15,086 bases of DNA from positions 1 through 15,086 of the forward strand of contig CAQBRY010000041.1 in the NCBI GenBank assembly GCA_948762645.1. Reading direction: 5' to 3'. The stretch is from an uncultured Eubacteriales bacterium (GTDB taxonomy: Bacteria; Bacillota; Clostridia; Oscillospirales; Acutalibacteraceae). Under the pieces are notes generated by a model. The model was not told where the DNA came from. It ran no database searches and was given only the letters and a program-made list of their open reading frames with translations. The position numbers and the translations under genes were made by a program. Every line of letters begins with the position of its first letter. Within the stretch, counting starts at the first letter, position 1. Shown piece after piece: positions 6,837-14,648 of this stretch.

Positions 6837-6865
6837 TTGAAATATCTATAATTAGGGCGTAATAT
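6837..6865 (+). promoter_or_regulatory. Possible promoter of the nifS-nifU-pgeF cluster
   Basis: TTGAAA (6837-6842) and TAATAT (6860-6865) are 17 bases apart, and the ATG follows about 33 bases later with AGAGG at 6886-6890. A perfect TATAAT at 6847-6852 lacks a good -35 box. No gene for an IscR-type regulator is visible next to it. Confidence 0.4.
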
Positions 6866-6898
6866 TATTTATGAAATTTATTTTTAGAGGTAAAAATT

Positions 6899-8071
6899 AT
6901 GACAAATAAAATTATATATATGGATAACGCAGCTACTACAGCTGTTTCCGACGAAGTTATAGAATCTATGCTTCCATTTTTTAAAGATCAATATGGAAAT
7001 CCTTCCAGTATGTACAGCATCGGAAGGGAAGCAAAAAAAGCCATAGAAGACTCCAGAGAAATCGTGGCTAACTGCATAAACGCTTCGGCAAAAGAAATAT
7101 ATTTTACTTCCGGAGGCAGTGAATCCGACAACTGGGCTATTAAGGGCATAGCTTATGCCGGTCTTAAAAAAGGTAAAAATCATATAATATCGTCTAAAAT
7201 AGAACACCATGCAGTACTTCATGCTCTTGAAAGACTATCGAGATCAGGTTTTGAAGTAACATTTCTAGACGTTAATGAAAAAGGTCTAATAGACCCTAAG
7301 GACGTTGAAAACGCAATAAAGCCTGAAACGTCTTTAGTAACTATAATGTATGCTAACAACGAAATAGGTACTATCCAGCCTATAAAAGAAATAGGTAAAA
7401 TTTGCAAAGATAAAAAAGTACTGTTTCATACAGATGCTGTTCAAGCTGTTGGGAACGTCCATATAGACGTTCAGGACCAAAATATCGATCTCTTATCTTT
7501 ATCTGCACATAAATTCCATGGTCCAAAAGGGGTCGGCGCTTTATACGTAAAAAAAGGTATAACCATGCAAAATCTAATTGACGGAGGCGCACAAGAAAAA
7601 GGTTTAAGGGCCGGGACAGAAAATATACCTGGCATAGTGGGCTTATCAACTGCAATGCAAATCGCTTGTTCGTCCATTGACGAAAGAAATGAAAATTTAT
7701 CTAAGCTCAGAGATAAAATTATATCTAATCTTTTAAAAATAGAGTCATCCAGACTCAATGGAGATCTAGAAAAAAGGCTCCCCGGAAACGTAAATATGTG
7801 CTTTGAGGGCATTGAGGGAGAATCTCTTCTCCTTATGCTGGACGCTAAAGGTATTTGCGTATCGTCGGGATCAGCATGTACGTCAGGATCCCTTGACCCA
7901 AGCCACGTACTTTTGGCTATAGGTCTTCCACATGAAATAGCTCATGGGTCTTTAAGAATCACTCTAAGTGATCAAAACACAATGGCGGAGGTTGACTATC
8001 TTTTAGAAGTTTTACCTCCAATAATAGAAAAATTAAGGAGTATGTCTCCTGTATGGAATAAAGGAAGGTAA
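6899..8071 (+). CDS. nifS: Cysteine desulfurase, NifS/IscS type
   Basis: This pyridoxal-phosphate enzyme takes sulfur from cysteine, leaves alanine and passes a persulfide to an Fe-S scaffold. The 390-aa protein is of normal length. Visible landmarks are the N-terminal YMDNAATT, cofactor-contacting residues in SGGSESDN (71-78) and EHH (102-104), D179 and Q182 (HTDAVQA), the cofactor lysine K205 (SAHKFHGPKG), and the catalytic C327 in a long mobile loop (SSGSACTSGS). That loop makes it the NifS/IscS class and not the SufS class. AGAGG lies 8 bases before the ATG. The scaffold gene nifU starts 8 bases after the stop, so the two are co-transcribed and work as a pair. They should supply Fe-S clusters to enzymes such as NifJ further along. 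Confidence 0.95.
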   Translation: MTNKIIYMDNAATTAVSDEVIESMLPFFKDQYGNPSSMYSIGREAKKAIEDSREIVANCINASAKEIYFTSGGSESDNWAIKGIAYAGLKKGKNHIISSKIEHHAVLHALERLSRSGFEVTFLDVNEKGLIDPKDVENAIKPETSLVTIMYANNEIGTIQPIKEIGKICKDKKVLFHTDAVQAVGNVHIDVQDQNIDLLSLSAHKFHGPKGVGALYVKKGITMQNLIDGGAQEKGLRAGTENIPGIVGLSTAMQIACSSIDERNENLSKLRDKIISNLLKIESSRLNGDLEKRLPGNVNMCFEGIEGESLLLMLDAKGICVSSGSACTSGSLDPSHVLLAIGLPHEIAHGSLRITLSDQNTMAEVDYLLEVLPPIIEKLRSMSPVWNKGR

Positions 8072-8079
8072 TATTTAAT

Positions 8080-8514
8080 ATGTTTTATAGTGAAAAAGTA
8101 ATGGATCATTTTTCAAATCCGAGAAACGTTGGCGAAATAGAAAACGCTGATGGTATCGGCGAAGTAGGTAATCCTAAATGCGGCGATATTATGAAAATGT
8201 ATATTAAGGTTGATAACGGCATTATTCAGGACGTAAAATTCAAAACATTTGGATGCGGAGCGGCTATAGCTACAAGCTCAATGGCAACAGAGCTTGTTAA
8301 AGGCAAAAGTATAGACGATGCCCTTAAAATAACAAATAAAGCCGTAGTCGAAGCTCTGGACGGTCTTCCTCCAGTAAAACTTCACTGTTCAATCTTAGCC
8401 GAACAAGCAATTAAAGCTGCTTTATCTGATTACTATAAAAGAAAAGGCGTGGACCCCGAACCTATAGTTGGAAAAATTAAAGATTGTCATGAAAGCTGCC
8501 CTGTCAGCGAATAA
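8080..8514 (+). CDS. nifU: Fe-S cluster assembly scaffold, NifU/IscU N-domain type
   Basis: The 144-aa protein builds Fe-S clusters from NifS-derived sulfur before handing them to target enzymes. It shows the three scaffold cysteines C34 (NPKCGD, with D36), C59 (FGCGAAIATSSM) and C103 (KLHCSILAEQ). It is the single-domain form: the [2Fe-2S] and Nfu domains of azotobacter NifU are absent. The C-terminal tail (YYKRKGVDPEP to the end) has two extra cysteines, C136 and C140, in CHESC; such tails occur in clostridial versions, but I do not know their role. Its ribosome binding site lies in the end of nifS (AAAGGAAGG). pgeF follows after 29 bases. Confidence 0.93.
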   Translation: MFYSEKVMDHFSNPRNVGEIENADGIGEVGNPKCGDIMKMYIKVDNGIIQDVKFKTFGCGAAIATSSMATELVKGKSIDDALKITNKAVVEALDGLPPVKLHCSILAEQAIKAALSDYYKRKGVDPEPIVGKIKDCHESCPVSE

Positions 8515-8543
8515 TTTTAATTTATCATTTTAAGGAGAAAAGT

Positions 8544-9374
8544 ATGATTTTTAAAAGCACAACGATGAATTTAAATATTAAATCAGCGGTAGGATTTTTA
8601 ACATTTAAAAAGCTAGAAGAATATAAATTTATACGTCATGCTTTTTCTACAAGACTCGGCGGCATAAGTAAAAACGAATATAAATCTATGAACCTGAGAA
8701 TAAATTGCAGTGATAAATATGAAAACGTAATTGAAAATTATAAGCTTTTTTGTAGCGCCACAAATATTGACTTCAATTCTTTAACTTTTACGTCTCAAAC
8801 TCATACTAGCAACGTTAGATTAATAACTTCAAAAGATGTTGGCGTTGGGATTCATAAACCACAAAATATGAATAATATAGATGCACTAACTACTAATGAA
8901 AAAGGTATAACGCTTGTTACGTTTCATGCAGACTGTATTCCTATTTTTATAGTCGACCCGATTAACAAAGCAATTGGTCTGGCTCACTCCGGATGGCGTG
9001 GTACCGCTTCCAAAATTGCCCAAAATCTTTTAAACGTCATGAGAGAAAACTATTCTTCATTACCACAGAATCTGATTTGCTGTATCGGCCCCGGAATCGA
9101 GAAATCATGCTTTGAAGTGGATGATAAAGTTTTACAAGAGTTTAAAAAATCAGGTATATCGAACCAAAATAAATATATTCAGGAAAAGTCAAACGATAAA
9201 TTCCTTATAGATCTGCCCGGACTAAATAAGCAAATATTATTAGATAATGGTGTAAATAATAACAATATATTTGTGTCGGACTTATGTACAAAATGTAGTA
9301 ATGATTTACTTTTCTCCCACAGACAAACAGGAGATAAAAGAGGAACAATGGCAGCTATGATTCAATTATGTTAA
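8544..9374 (+). CDS. pgeF: Peptidoglycan editing factor PgeF / multicopper-polyphenol oxidase (YfiH) family
   Basis: The 276-aa protein has the family signatures: RHAFSTRLGG (31-40), THTSNV (86-91), the metal-site FHADC (127-131), LAHSGWRGT with H148 (146-154), CIGPGIEKSCFEV (180-192), and C-terminal FSHRQTGDKRGTMAA (257-271). E. coli PgeF removes wrongly incorporated residues from peptidoglycan precursors; other members act on purine nucleosides or phenolics, so the true substrate here is open. The ATG at 8544 is preceded by AAGGAG at 7 bases' distance, supporting this start. It is the third gene of the nifS-nifU cluster, 29 bases after nifU, and ends at a shared terminator. Length is normal. 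Confidence 0.88.
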   Translation: MIFKSTTMNLNIKSAVGFLTFKKLEEYKFIRHAFSTRLGGISKNEYKSMNLRINCSDKYENVIENYKLFCSATNIDFNSLTFTSQTHTSNVRLITSKDVGVGIHKPQNMNNIDALTTNEKGITLVTFHADCIPIFIVDPINKAIGLAHSGWRGTASKIAQNLLNVMRENYSSLPQNLICCIGPGIEKSCFEVDDKVLQEFKKSGISNQNKYIQEKSNDKFLIDLPGLNKQILLDNGVNNNNIFVSDLCTKCSNDLLFSHRQTGDKRGTMAAMIQLC

Positions 9375-9388
9375 AATAATAGTCATAA

Positions 9389-9419
9389 AAAATGTCGATA
9401 TACAAAATATCGGCATTTT
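9389..9419. terminator. Bidirectional terminator between pgeF and the convergent gene
   Basis: AAAATGTCGATA (9389-9400) pairs with TATCGGCATTTT (9408-9419), with one G-U pair and a 7-base loop. A-rich and T-rich ends make it usable from both sides. It overlaps the stop codon of the convergent 248-aa gene by two bases. Confidence 0.8.
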
Positions 9420-10164
9420 ATATCTTCCTCTTAATTTGGCCCAAAATTACTCTAATACTATCTAATAATTGAACGGCATCATTATTGCACCCTTTCTTGT
9501 AACTTTGACATTTTCCTATAAAACTCATAATTTCATCCTTATTGGTAAAACTAAAAGAATTACAATTAGAACTTAAGTCATTAATCTCATTATAAAGTGG
9601 CTGTAAACTTTCAGAATATCTGGATTTTTCTAAACCATTTAACCTTTGGAAATTTCTCTTCCATTCGACCCACCTTTGTAGCAGTATTTTTTCATTTTGT
9701 TCAACTTTAAAATTATTAGATGGTTTCTTCTGTTGATACTGATTTCCACTATATTTATCCTCTTTAAAGTTATTAGATGGTTTCTTCTGTTGATACTGAT
9801 TTCCACTATATTTATCCTCTTTAAAGTTATTAAATGGTTTCTTATAATCATTTTCCATATCTTCTTTATGTTCATAACTATTATCATCGCTACTACCTCC
9901 AAAATTTGGGGTGTAGGCTTGTTCATAACCAAAAATATCTTCCAAGAATTTTTCAATTGAGAAAGCACTTGCCAACACGACAAAATAATCTTTTAATTTT
10001 TTAAAACAATAGTCTAATGATTTGGCTTTATAACTATCTGCAAAATTAATTGTTTCACTTTTTTCAGTATAGCCATTAGACTTGGCATAATAACAATTTG
10101 TCATACAAAATAAGCTTAAATATATACAAGCAAATAAAGTCCTTAACATTTTTGGCTGCTTCAT
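9418..10164 (-). CDS. Exported protein with internal tandem peptide repeats
   Basis: This 248-aa protein is not one I recognise. A basic, hydrophobic N-terminus (residues 1-26, cleavage perhaps near YYA/KSN) marks it as exported. It then has a helical segment (about 45-80) and an acidic low-complexity stretch (88-107). A 19-residue repeat beginning KKP-S/F-NNF follows (108-126, 127-145 and a partial third copy to about 153). A helical C-terminal domain (155-248) has cysteines at about 204, 219 and 225 and a basic end (GQIKRKI). The repeats are rich in K, N, Q, Y and D, like flexible surface or wall-exposed linkers. GGAGG lies 8 bases before the ATG. It is divergent from nifJ and convergent with pgeF, so it is a single-gene transcript. 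Confidence 0.78.
   Translation of the reverse strand: MKQPKMLRTLFACIYLSLFCMTNCYYAKSNGYTEKSETINFADSYKAKSLDYCFKKLKDYFVVLASAFSIEKFLEDIFGYEQAYTPNFGGSSDDNSYEHKEDMENDYKKPFNNFKEDKYSGNQYQQKKPSNNFKEDKYSGNQYQQKKPSNNFKVEQNEKILLQRWVEWKRNFQRLNGLEKSRYSESLQPLYNEINDLSSNCNSFSFTNKDEIMSFIGKCQSYKKGCNNDAVQLLDSIRVILGQIKRKI
9713..9840. repeat. 57-bp tandem repeat inside the 248-aa gene
   Basis: The block starting TGGTTTCTTCTGTTG at 9721 recurs at 9778 with a period of 57 bases and identity from 9713 through at least 9775 against its shifted copy. The first difference is at 9833 versus 9776. Shorter matching flanks occur on both sides. Since 57 is a multiple of three, copy number can change without breaking the frame. 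Confidence 0.9.
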
Positions 10165-10246
10165 AATTTTACCTCCATTTTAATTAATTTTAACATGCAA
10201 CAGCTAGAATGTCAATATATAATAATAAATTATGGAGGAATGCAAA

Positions 10247-13200
10247 TTGAAAAATATGAAAATAACTATGGATGGTAATTCATCCGCGGCGTACGTATCA
10301 TACGCATTTACCGACGTTGCAACTATATATCCCATAACCCCTTCTTCTGTAATGGCGGACGAAATAGATAAATATTCTTTTAAAGGACGTAAAAATCTAT
10401 TCGGCAGAAAAGTAAGAGTTGCAGAAATGCAGTCTGAAGCCGGAGCCGCCGGTGCCATGCACGGATCTTTATCTGCGGGAGCTTTAACTACAACATATAC
10501 GGCATCTCAGGGGCTATTATTAATGATTCCAAATATGTATAAAATAGCCGGTGAACTTCTCCCTAATGTTATACATGTATCTGCAAGGACTATAGCAACT
10601 CACGCTCTATCTATATTTGGAGATCATTCTGACATTTACGCCTGCAGACAAACAGGTTATGCTATGCTATGTTCAAACAGTCCTCAAGAAATTATGCATT
10701 TATCCGCTGTTTCCCATCTTTCTTCGATAAAAGGCAGGGTACCTTTTCTTCACTTCTTCGATGGATTTCGTACATCCCATGAAATACAAAAAATTAACGT
10801 ATGGGACTATGACGAACTTTCCGAAATAATAGATTGGGATTGTGTCAATAATTTTCGTAAAAACTCTTTAAATCCAGAAAATCCCACTACTCGAGGTACA
10901 GCTCAAAATGATGACGTCTTTTTTCAAAGCAGAGAAGCCTGTAATAAATTTTACGACAATATTCCAAATATAGTCTTAGAATATATGAATGAGGTAAATA
11001 AACGTACAGGATGCGACTATAAACCCTTTAATTATTACGGTCATCCTGAAGCTACTAGAGTTATTATAGCTATGGGATCCGTATGTGAAACTGCTGAGGA
11101 AGTAGTAGATTATTTAAATAATCAAGGGGAAAAAGTAGGGCTTATTAAAGTAAGACTTTACAGACCTTTTGTATCAAAATTCTTATCAGACGTACTGCCT
11201 AAATCAGTAGAAAAAATATCCGTTTTAGACCGTACGAAAGAATCCGGGTCTATCGGTGAGCCCCTTTATCTTGACGTTTTAGCAGCTATAAATGAGTTTT
11301 GTCCCGGCGGAATAAAAATATACGGCGGAAGGTACGGTCTTAGCTCTAAAGATACTACTCCAAGTCAGATACTGGCCGTATATAATAATATGAAAAGTGA
11401 AAATCCAAAAAAAAGATTTACTATCGGTATCAATGACGACGTAACAAACCTTTCTTTAGACGAAACCGATAAAATCGACACCACACCTAAAGACATTACC
11501 TCATGTAAATTTTGGGGTCTGGGTGCAGACGGTACGGTAGGAGCCAATAAAAATACAATCAAAATTATAGGCGATAATACAGATATGAACGTTCAAGGAT
11601 ACTTCCAGTACGACTCTAAAAAATCTGGCGGAATCACAATATCCCATTTAAGATTTGGAAAAAGTCCTATAAAATCAACGTATTTTATAAGTAAGGCAGA
11701 CTTTGTGGCCTGTCATAATCCTTCATACGTATACAAATATGATATGGTTCAGGATCTAAAACATGGCGGTAAATTTTTATTAAACTGCCAATGGACTGAT
11801 GACGAATTAAATAAGTATCTGCCAAATAAAATGAAAAAATTTATCGCCGACAATAATATAAGCTTATATACAATTAACGGTATTAAAATAGGTAAAGAGC
11901 TTGGCCTTGGAGGACGTATTAATACCATATTACAGGCTGCATTTTTTAAAATTACAAATATTATAGATATAAATAAAACTGTAGATCTAATGAAACAGGC
12001 AGCTACAAAGTCATATGGCAAAAAAGGCGAAAAAATAGTTAAAATGAACCACAACGCAATAGATCAAGGAATTAAAAACGTACATGAAGTGCCTATCCCT
12101 GACTCCTGGTCAAAAGTATCTTTGGACGATTCACATAGCGATAATTTATATGTCAGCTCCCCTTTAGACGACTATATTAATAATATTTTAGTTCCATGCG
12201 ATAACTTAAAGGGTAATAGTTTACCCGTATCAGCATTTTTGAAATATACTGACGGAACAGTTCCTTCAGGTTCCTCTGCACACGAAAAACGTGGAATATC
12301 AATAGATACCCCAAAATGGATTCCTGAAAACTGCATACAGTGCAATTTATGTGCTTATGTTTGTCCACACGCGGTAATAAGACCCCATAGTATGACAAAT
12401 GATGAAATAAATAATGCCCCTAAAGGTATAAAATATAAAAAAATGACAGGTCTACCTGATCTAAATTTTGCCATAACCGTATCTCCACTTGACTGTACAG
12501 GATGCGGGGTATGTGCCAGTGTATGCCCGGGAATGAAGGGCAATAAAGCATTAATAATGCAACCTACAACATCTCAGCTTGAGTCCCAAAAATACTTCGA
12601 TTACTGTGAAAAATTACCCCCTAAATCCGAAGTACTTGAAAAATTCAAACAATCTACGATCAAAGGAAGTCAATTTAAAAAGCCTCTTCTTGAATTCTCG
12701 GGAGCCTGTGCAGGTTGCGGAGAGACCCCATATGCTAAACTTGCAACTCAGCTTTTTGGGGACAGAATGTATATAGCCAACGCTACAGGCTGCTCTTCTA
12801 TTTGGGGGGCTTCTTTCCCATCAACTCCATATACTAAAAATTATGATGGAAAAGGTCCTGCATGGCAAAATTCCCTTTTTGAAGACAATGCTGAATTTGG
12901 GTACGGTATATATATAGCTCAAAATACAATCAGACAAAATTTACTCGATCATATAAACCATATCCACAGTCATACAGAAAATCCTAATCTAAAAGACGCT
13001 GCAAAAAATTATATCGATACGTTTGAAAACAGTGAAACAAATCAAATCGCTTCTAAATATTTGATTGAAACATTAAAAAATTCCGATTTTGATAAATCAT
13101 CGGAAATATTTAAACTGAAAAACATAATAATCAACAACCAACAATATTTGTCTAAAAAGTCAGTATGGATATTCGGCGGAGACGGATGGGCATACGATAT

Positions 13201-13804
13201 AGGCTTTGGCGGTCTCGACCACGTTATTGCCTCCGGAGAAAACGTAAATATACTGGTATTTGATACTGAGGTTTATTCAAACACAGGTGGACAGTCCTCT
13301 AAAGCAACTCCTCTGGGATCAGTAGTACAATTTGCCGCAGCGGGGAAATCTACAGCTAAAAAGGATCTAGCTGCTATCGCTATGACATATGATAATGTAT
13401 ACGTAGCTCAAGTAGCCCTTGGAGCAAACTATAATCAATGTCTGAAAGCCTTTATTGAAGCTGAAAACTATGACGGTCCTTCAATAATAATCGCTTACAG
13501 TCCTTGCATCAATCACGGTATTAAAAGTGGTATGTGCTTTATGATCCAGGAACAAAAAAAAGCCGTAGATTCCGGATACTGGAATTTGTTTAGATTTAAT
13601 CCAGATCTTAAAAAACAAAATAAAAATCCTTTTATCCTTGACAGCAAAGCCTCGACAGAAAAATACAAAGATTTCATAACAAATGAGATAAGATATGATT
13701 CGCTAAATAAAATATGCAAAGAAAGGGCAGATGAATTGTTTGAACAAGCACAAGAACATTCGAAAATAAAATATAAAAAACTTATAGATTTGTCAAAAAA
13801 TTAG
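10247..13804 (+). CDS. nifJ: Pyruvate:ferredoxin (flavodoxin) oxidoreductase
   Basis: This single-chain enzyme splits pyruvate with CoA into acetyl-CoA and CO2 and passes electrons to ferredoxin or flavodoxin. I place the start at TTG 10247, 8 bases after GGAGG (10234-10238). The upstream ATG at 10232 overlaps that site and the ATG at 10256 is too far. The 1185-aa product contains YPITPSSVMAD (from residue 28), a ferredoxin-like domain with two [4Fe-4S] motifs (CIQCNLCAYVCP from 696, CTGCGVCASVCP from 750), and CAGCGE (821-826) for the third cluster. The thiamine diphosphate site is GDGWAYDIGFGG (978-989) with NTGGQ (1012-1016). Length and domain order are complete. It is probably the main pyruvate-oxidising step of an anaerobe. 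It is divergent from the 248-aa gene, 82 bases apart; a TATAAT at 10218-10223 may be its -10 box, but no good -35 box is visible. Confidence 0.95.
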   Translation: MKNMKITMDGNSSAAYVSYAFTDVATIYPITPSSVMADEIDKYSFKGRKNLFGRKVRVAEMQSEAGAAGAMHGSLSAGALTTTYTASQGLLLMIPNMYKIAGELLPNVIHVSARTIATHALSIFGDHSDIYACRQTGYAMLCSNSPQEIMHLSAVSHLSSIKGRVPFLHFFDGFRTSHEIQKINVWDYDELSEIIDWDCVNNFRKNSLNPENPTTRGTAQNDDVFFQSREACNKFYDNIPNIVLEYMNEVNKRTGCDYKPFNYYGHPEATRVIIAMGSVCETAEEVVDYLNNQGEKVGLIKVRLYRPFVSKFLSDVLPKSVEKISVLDRTKESGSIGEPLYLDVLAAINEFCPGGIKIYGGRYGLSSKDTTPSQILAVYNNMKSENPKKRFTIGINDDVTNLSLDETDKIDTTPKDITSCKFWGLGADGTVGANKNTIKIIGDNTDMNVQGYFQYDSKKSGGITISHLRFGKSPIKSTYFISKADFVACHNPSYVYKYDMVQDLKHGGKFLLNCQWTDDELNKYLPNKMKKFIADNNISLYTINGIKIGKELGLGGRINTILQAAFFKITNIIDINKTVDLMKQAATKSYGKKGEKIVKMNHNAIDQGIKNVHEVPIPDSWSKVSLDDSHSDNLYVSSPLDDYINNILVPCDNLKGNSLPVSAFLKYTDGTVPSGSSAHEKRGISIDTPKWIPENCIQCNLCAYVCPHAVIRPHSMTNDEINNAPKGIKYKKMTGLPDLNFAITVSPLDCTGCGVCASVCPGMKGNKALIMQPTTSQLESQKYFDYCEKLPPKSEVLEKFKQSTIKGSQFKKPLLEFSGACAGCGETPYAKLATQLFGDRMYIANATGCSSIWGASFPSTPYTKNYDGKGPAWQNSLFEDNAEFGYGIYIAQNTIRQNLLDHINHIHSHTENPNLKDAAKNYIDTFENSETNQIASKYLIETLKNSDFDKSSEIFKLKNIIINNQQYLSKKSVWIFGGDGWAYDIGFGGLDHVIASGENVNILVFDTEVYSNTGGQSSKATPLGSVVQFAAAGKSTAKKDLAAIAMTYDNVYVAQVALGANYNQCLKAFIEAENYDGPSIIIAYSPCINHGIKSGMCFMIQEQKKAVDSGYWNLFRFNPDLKKQNKNPFILDSKASTEKYKDFITNEIRYDSLNKICKERADELFEQAQEHSKIKYKKLIDLSKN

Positions 13805-13841
13805 ATTAATTTTAACAAATATGAATTTCTATTAAATTAAA

Positions 13842-13900
13842 CCCTCAAATTTACATTTATTTAAATTATAATATTATTTATAAATATTAAATTTAGAGGG
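13842..13900 (+). promoter_or_regulatory. Long-range inverted repeat enclosing the ribosome binding site region of the 187-aa gene
   Basis: CCCTCAAATTTA (from 13842) can pair with TAAATTTAGAGGG (to 13900), a 12-bp match with one bulged A. The right arm contains the GAGGGG ribosome binding site of the following gene. A TATAAT at 13867-13872 lies within the loop. The repeat could mask the site in a read-through transcript from nifJ, but not in one started inside the loop. Confidence 0.35.
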
Positions 13901-13911
13901 GAATATTATTT

Positions 13912-14475
13912 ATGATAATTTTAAAAAAATGTTTTCTAACTTCTATTGTTTTAACAAGTATGTTTAATTTTTCCAGTTGCAAAGCATGTAATGTAGTAGA
14001 TATCTATAGAGATCATCCTAAAATTTATCAAATAGGGGAGGAAAAATTAGACGGCGTAATAATGTCACCTATTAAAAAAATATTTGATATAAATAGCCTC
14101 TCAAGTATATCTGCAAATTTTTTAGAATTTGACCTTGATGAAAAAGTTTATGAAATGGAAATAAAATCCGACTCGAAAAACGTTTGCTACTACACACTAA
14201 AAACAGATGATAACATACCTGATAAATTATTACGGCAAAATCAAATAATTATTAATTTAGATACACCGTCATTTGTACTATTAAAAACTTTCTTTTTATT
14301 ATGCCAAGAGTACGATCGTTTAGATAAAGAAGAAAGTTATAATATATTTGAAGAATACCCCTACCAAGGACAAGAAGAATATGGAGATTTATTAGCTTCA
14401 AAAAAACAGCATTTATATAATAGTATGCTTTTATGCATTAATAAATTATTAAATAATCTTTCCGAAATATATTAA
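13912..14475 (+). CDS. Exported protein, unknown function
   Basis: I do not recognise this 187-aa protein. Residues 1-22 form a signal peptide; C23 in NFSSC could be a lipid attachment site, although phenylalanine at the -3 position is unusual, and cleavage before C26 is the alternative. The mature part is acidic and polar, with a glutamate- and tyrosine-rich patch (about 140-160) and a helical C-terminus (about 161-187). GAGGGG ends 10 bases before the ATG. It lies 107 bases after nifJ on the same strand and 173 bases before rsmH. It is the fifth intact exported, non-housekeeping protein gene besides phospholipase C in this window, so I suspect a surface or host-interaction role; nothing in the sequence shows it directly. 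Confidence 0.75.
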   Translation: MIILKKCFLTSIVLTSMFNFSSCKACNVVDIYRDHPKIYQIGEEKLDGVIMSPIKKIFDINSLSSISANFLEFDLDEKVYEMEIKSDSKNVCYYTLKTDDNIPDKLLRQNQIIINLDTPSFVLLKTFFLLCQEYDRLDKEESYNIFEEYPYQGQEEYGDLLASKKQHLYNSMLLCINKLLNNLSEIY

Positions 14476-14648
14476 ATTTGCACATAAATTGCTACCTCTA
14501 TTTGTACATTTCCATAATTTTCGAGTTTTTATCCAAAATTTTGTAAATATTTATTGATTTATTACAAATATTTATGCTATAGTTAGGTTTATGTATTTAT
14601 TATACTAAATATGTTTAATTTTTTATTACTTTGAAGGGAATTTTGGTC

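Noticed and set aside
6884..7812. Several minus-strand frames opposite nifS
   Set aside because: They have no ribosome binding sites and overlap a complete, well-conserved cysteine desulfurase.
9713..9840. CRISPR-like repeat array
   Set aside because: The copies are directly adjacent without unique spacers and encode in-frame protein repeats.
9639..9983. 114-aa minus-strand frame and 87-aa plus-strand frame across the repeat
   Set aside because: Both are repeats read in other frames inside the 248-aa gene, which has a signal peptide and a GGAGG site; the 57-base period keeps all frames open.
11365..12543. Minus-strand frames opposite nifJ, plus a plus-strand 65-aa frame at 12579-12776
   Set aside because: They are shadows of the intact nifJ frame, with no starts or sequence features of their own.
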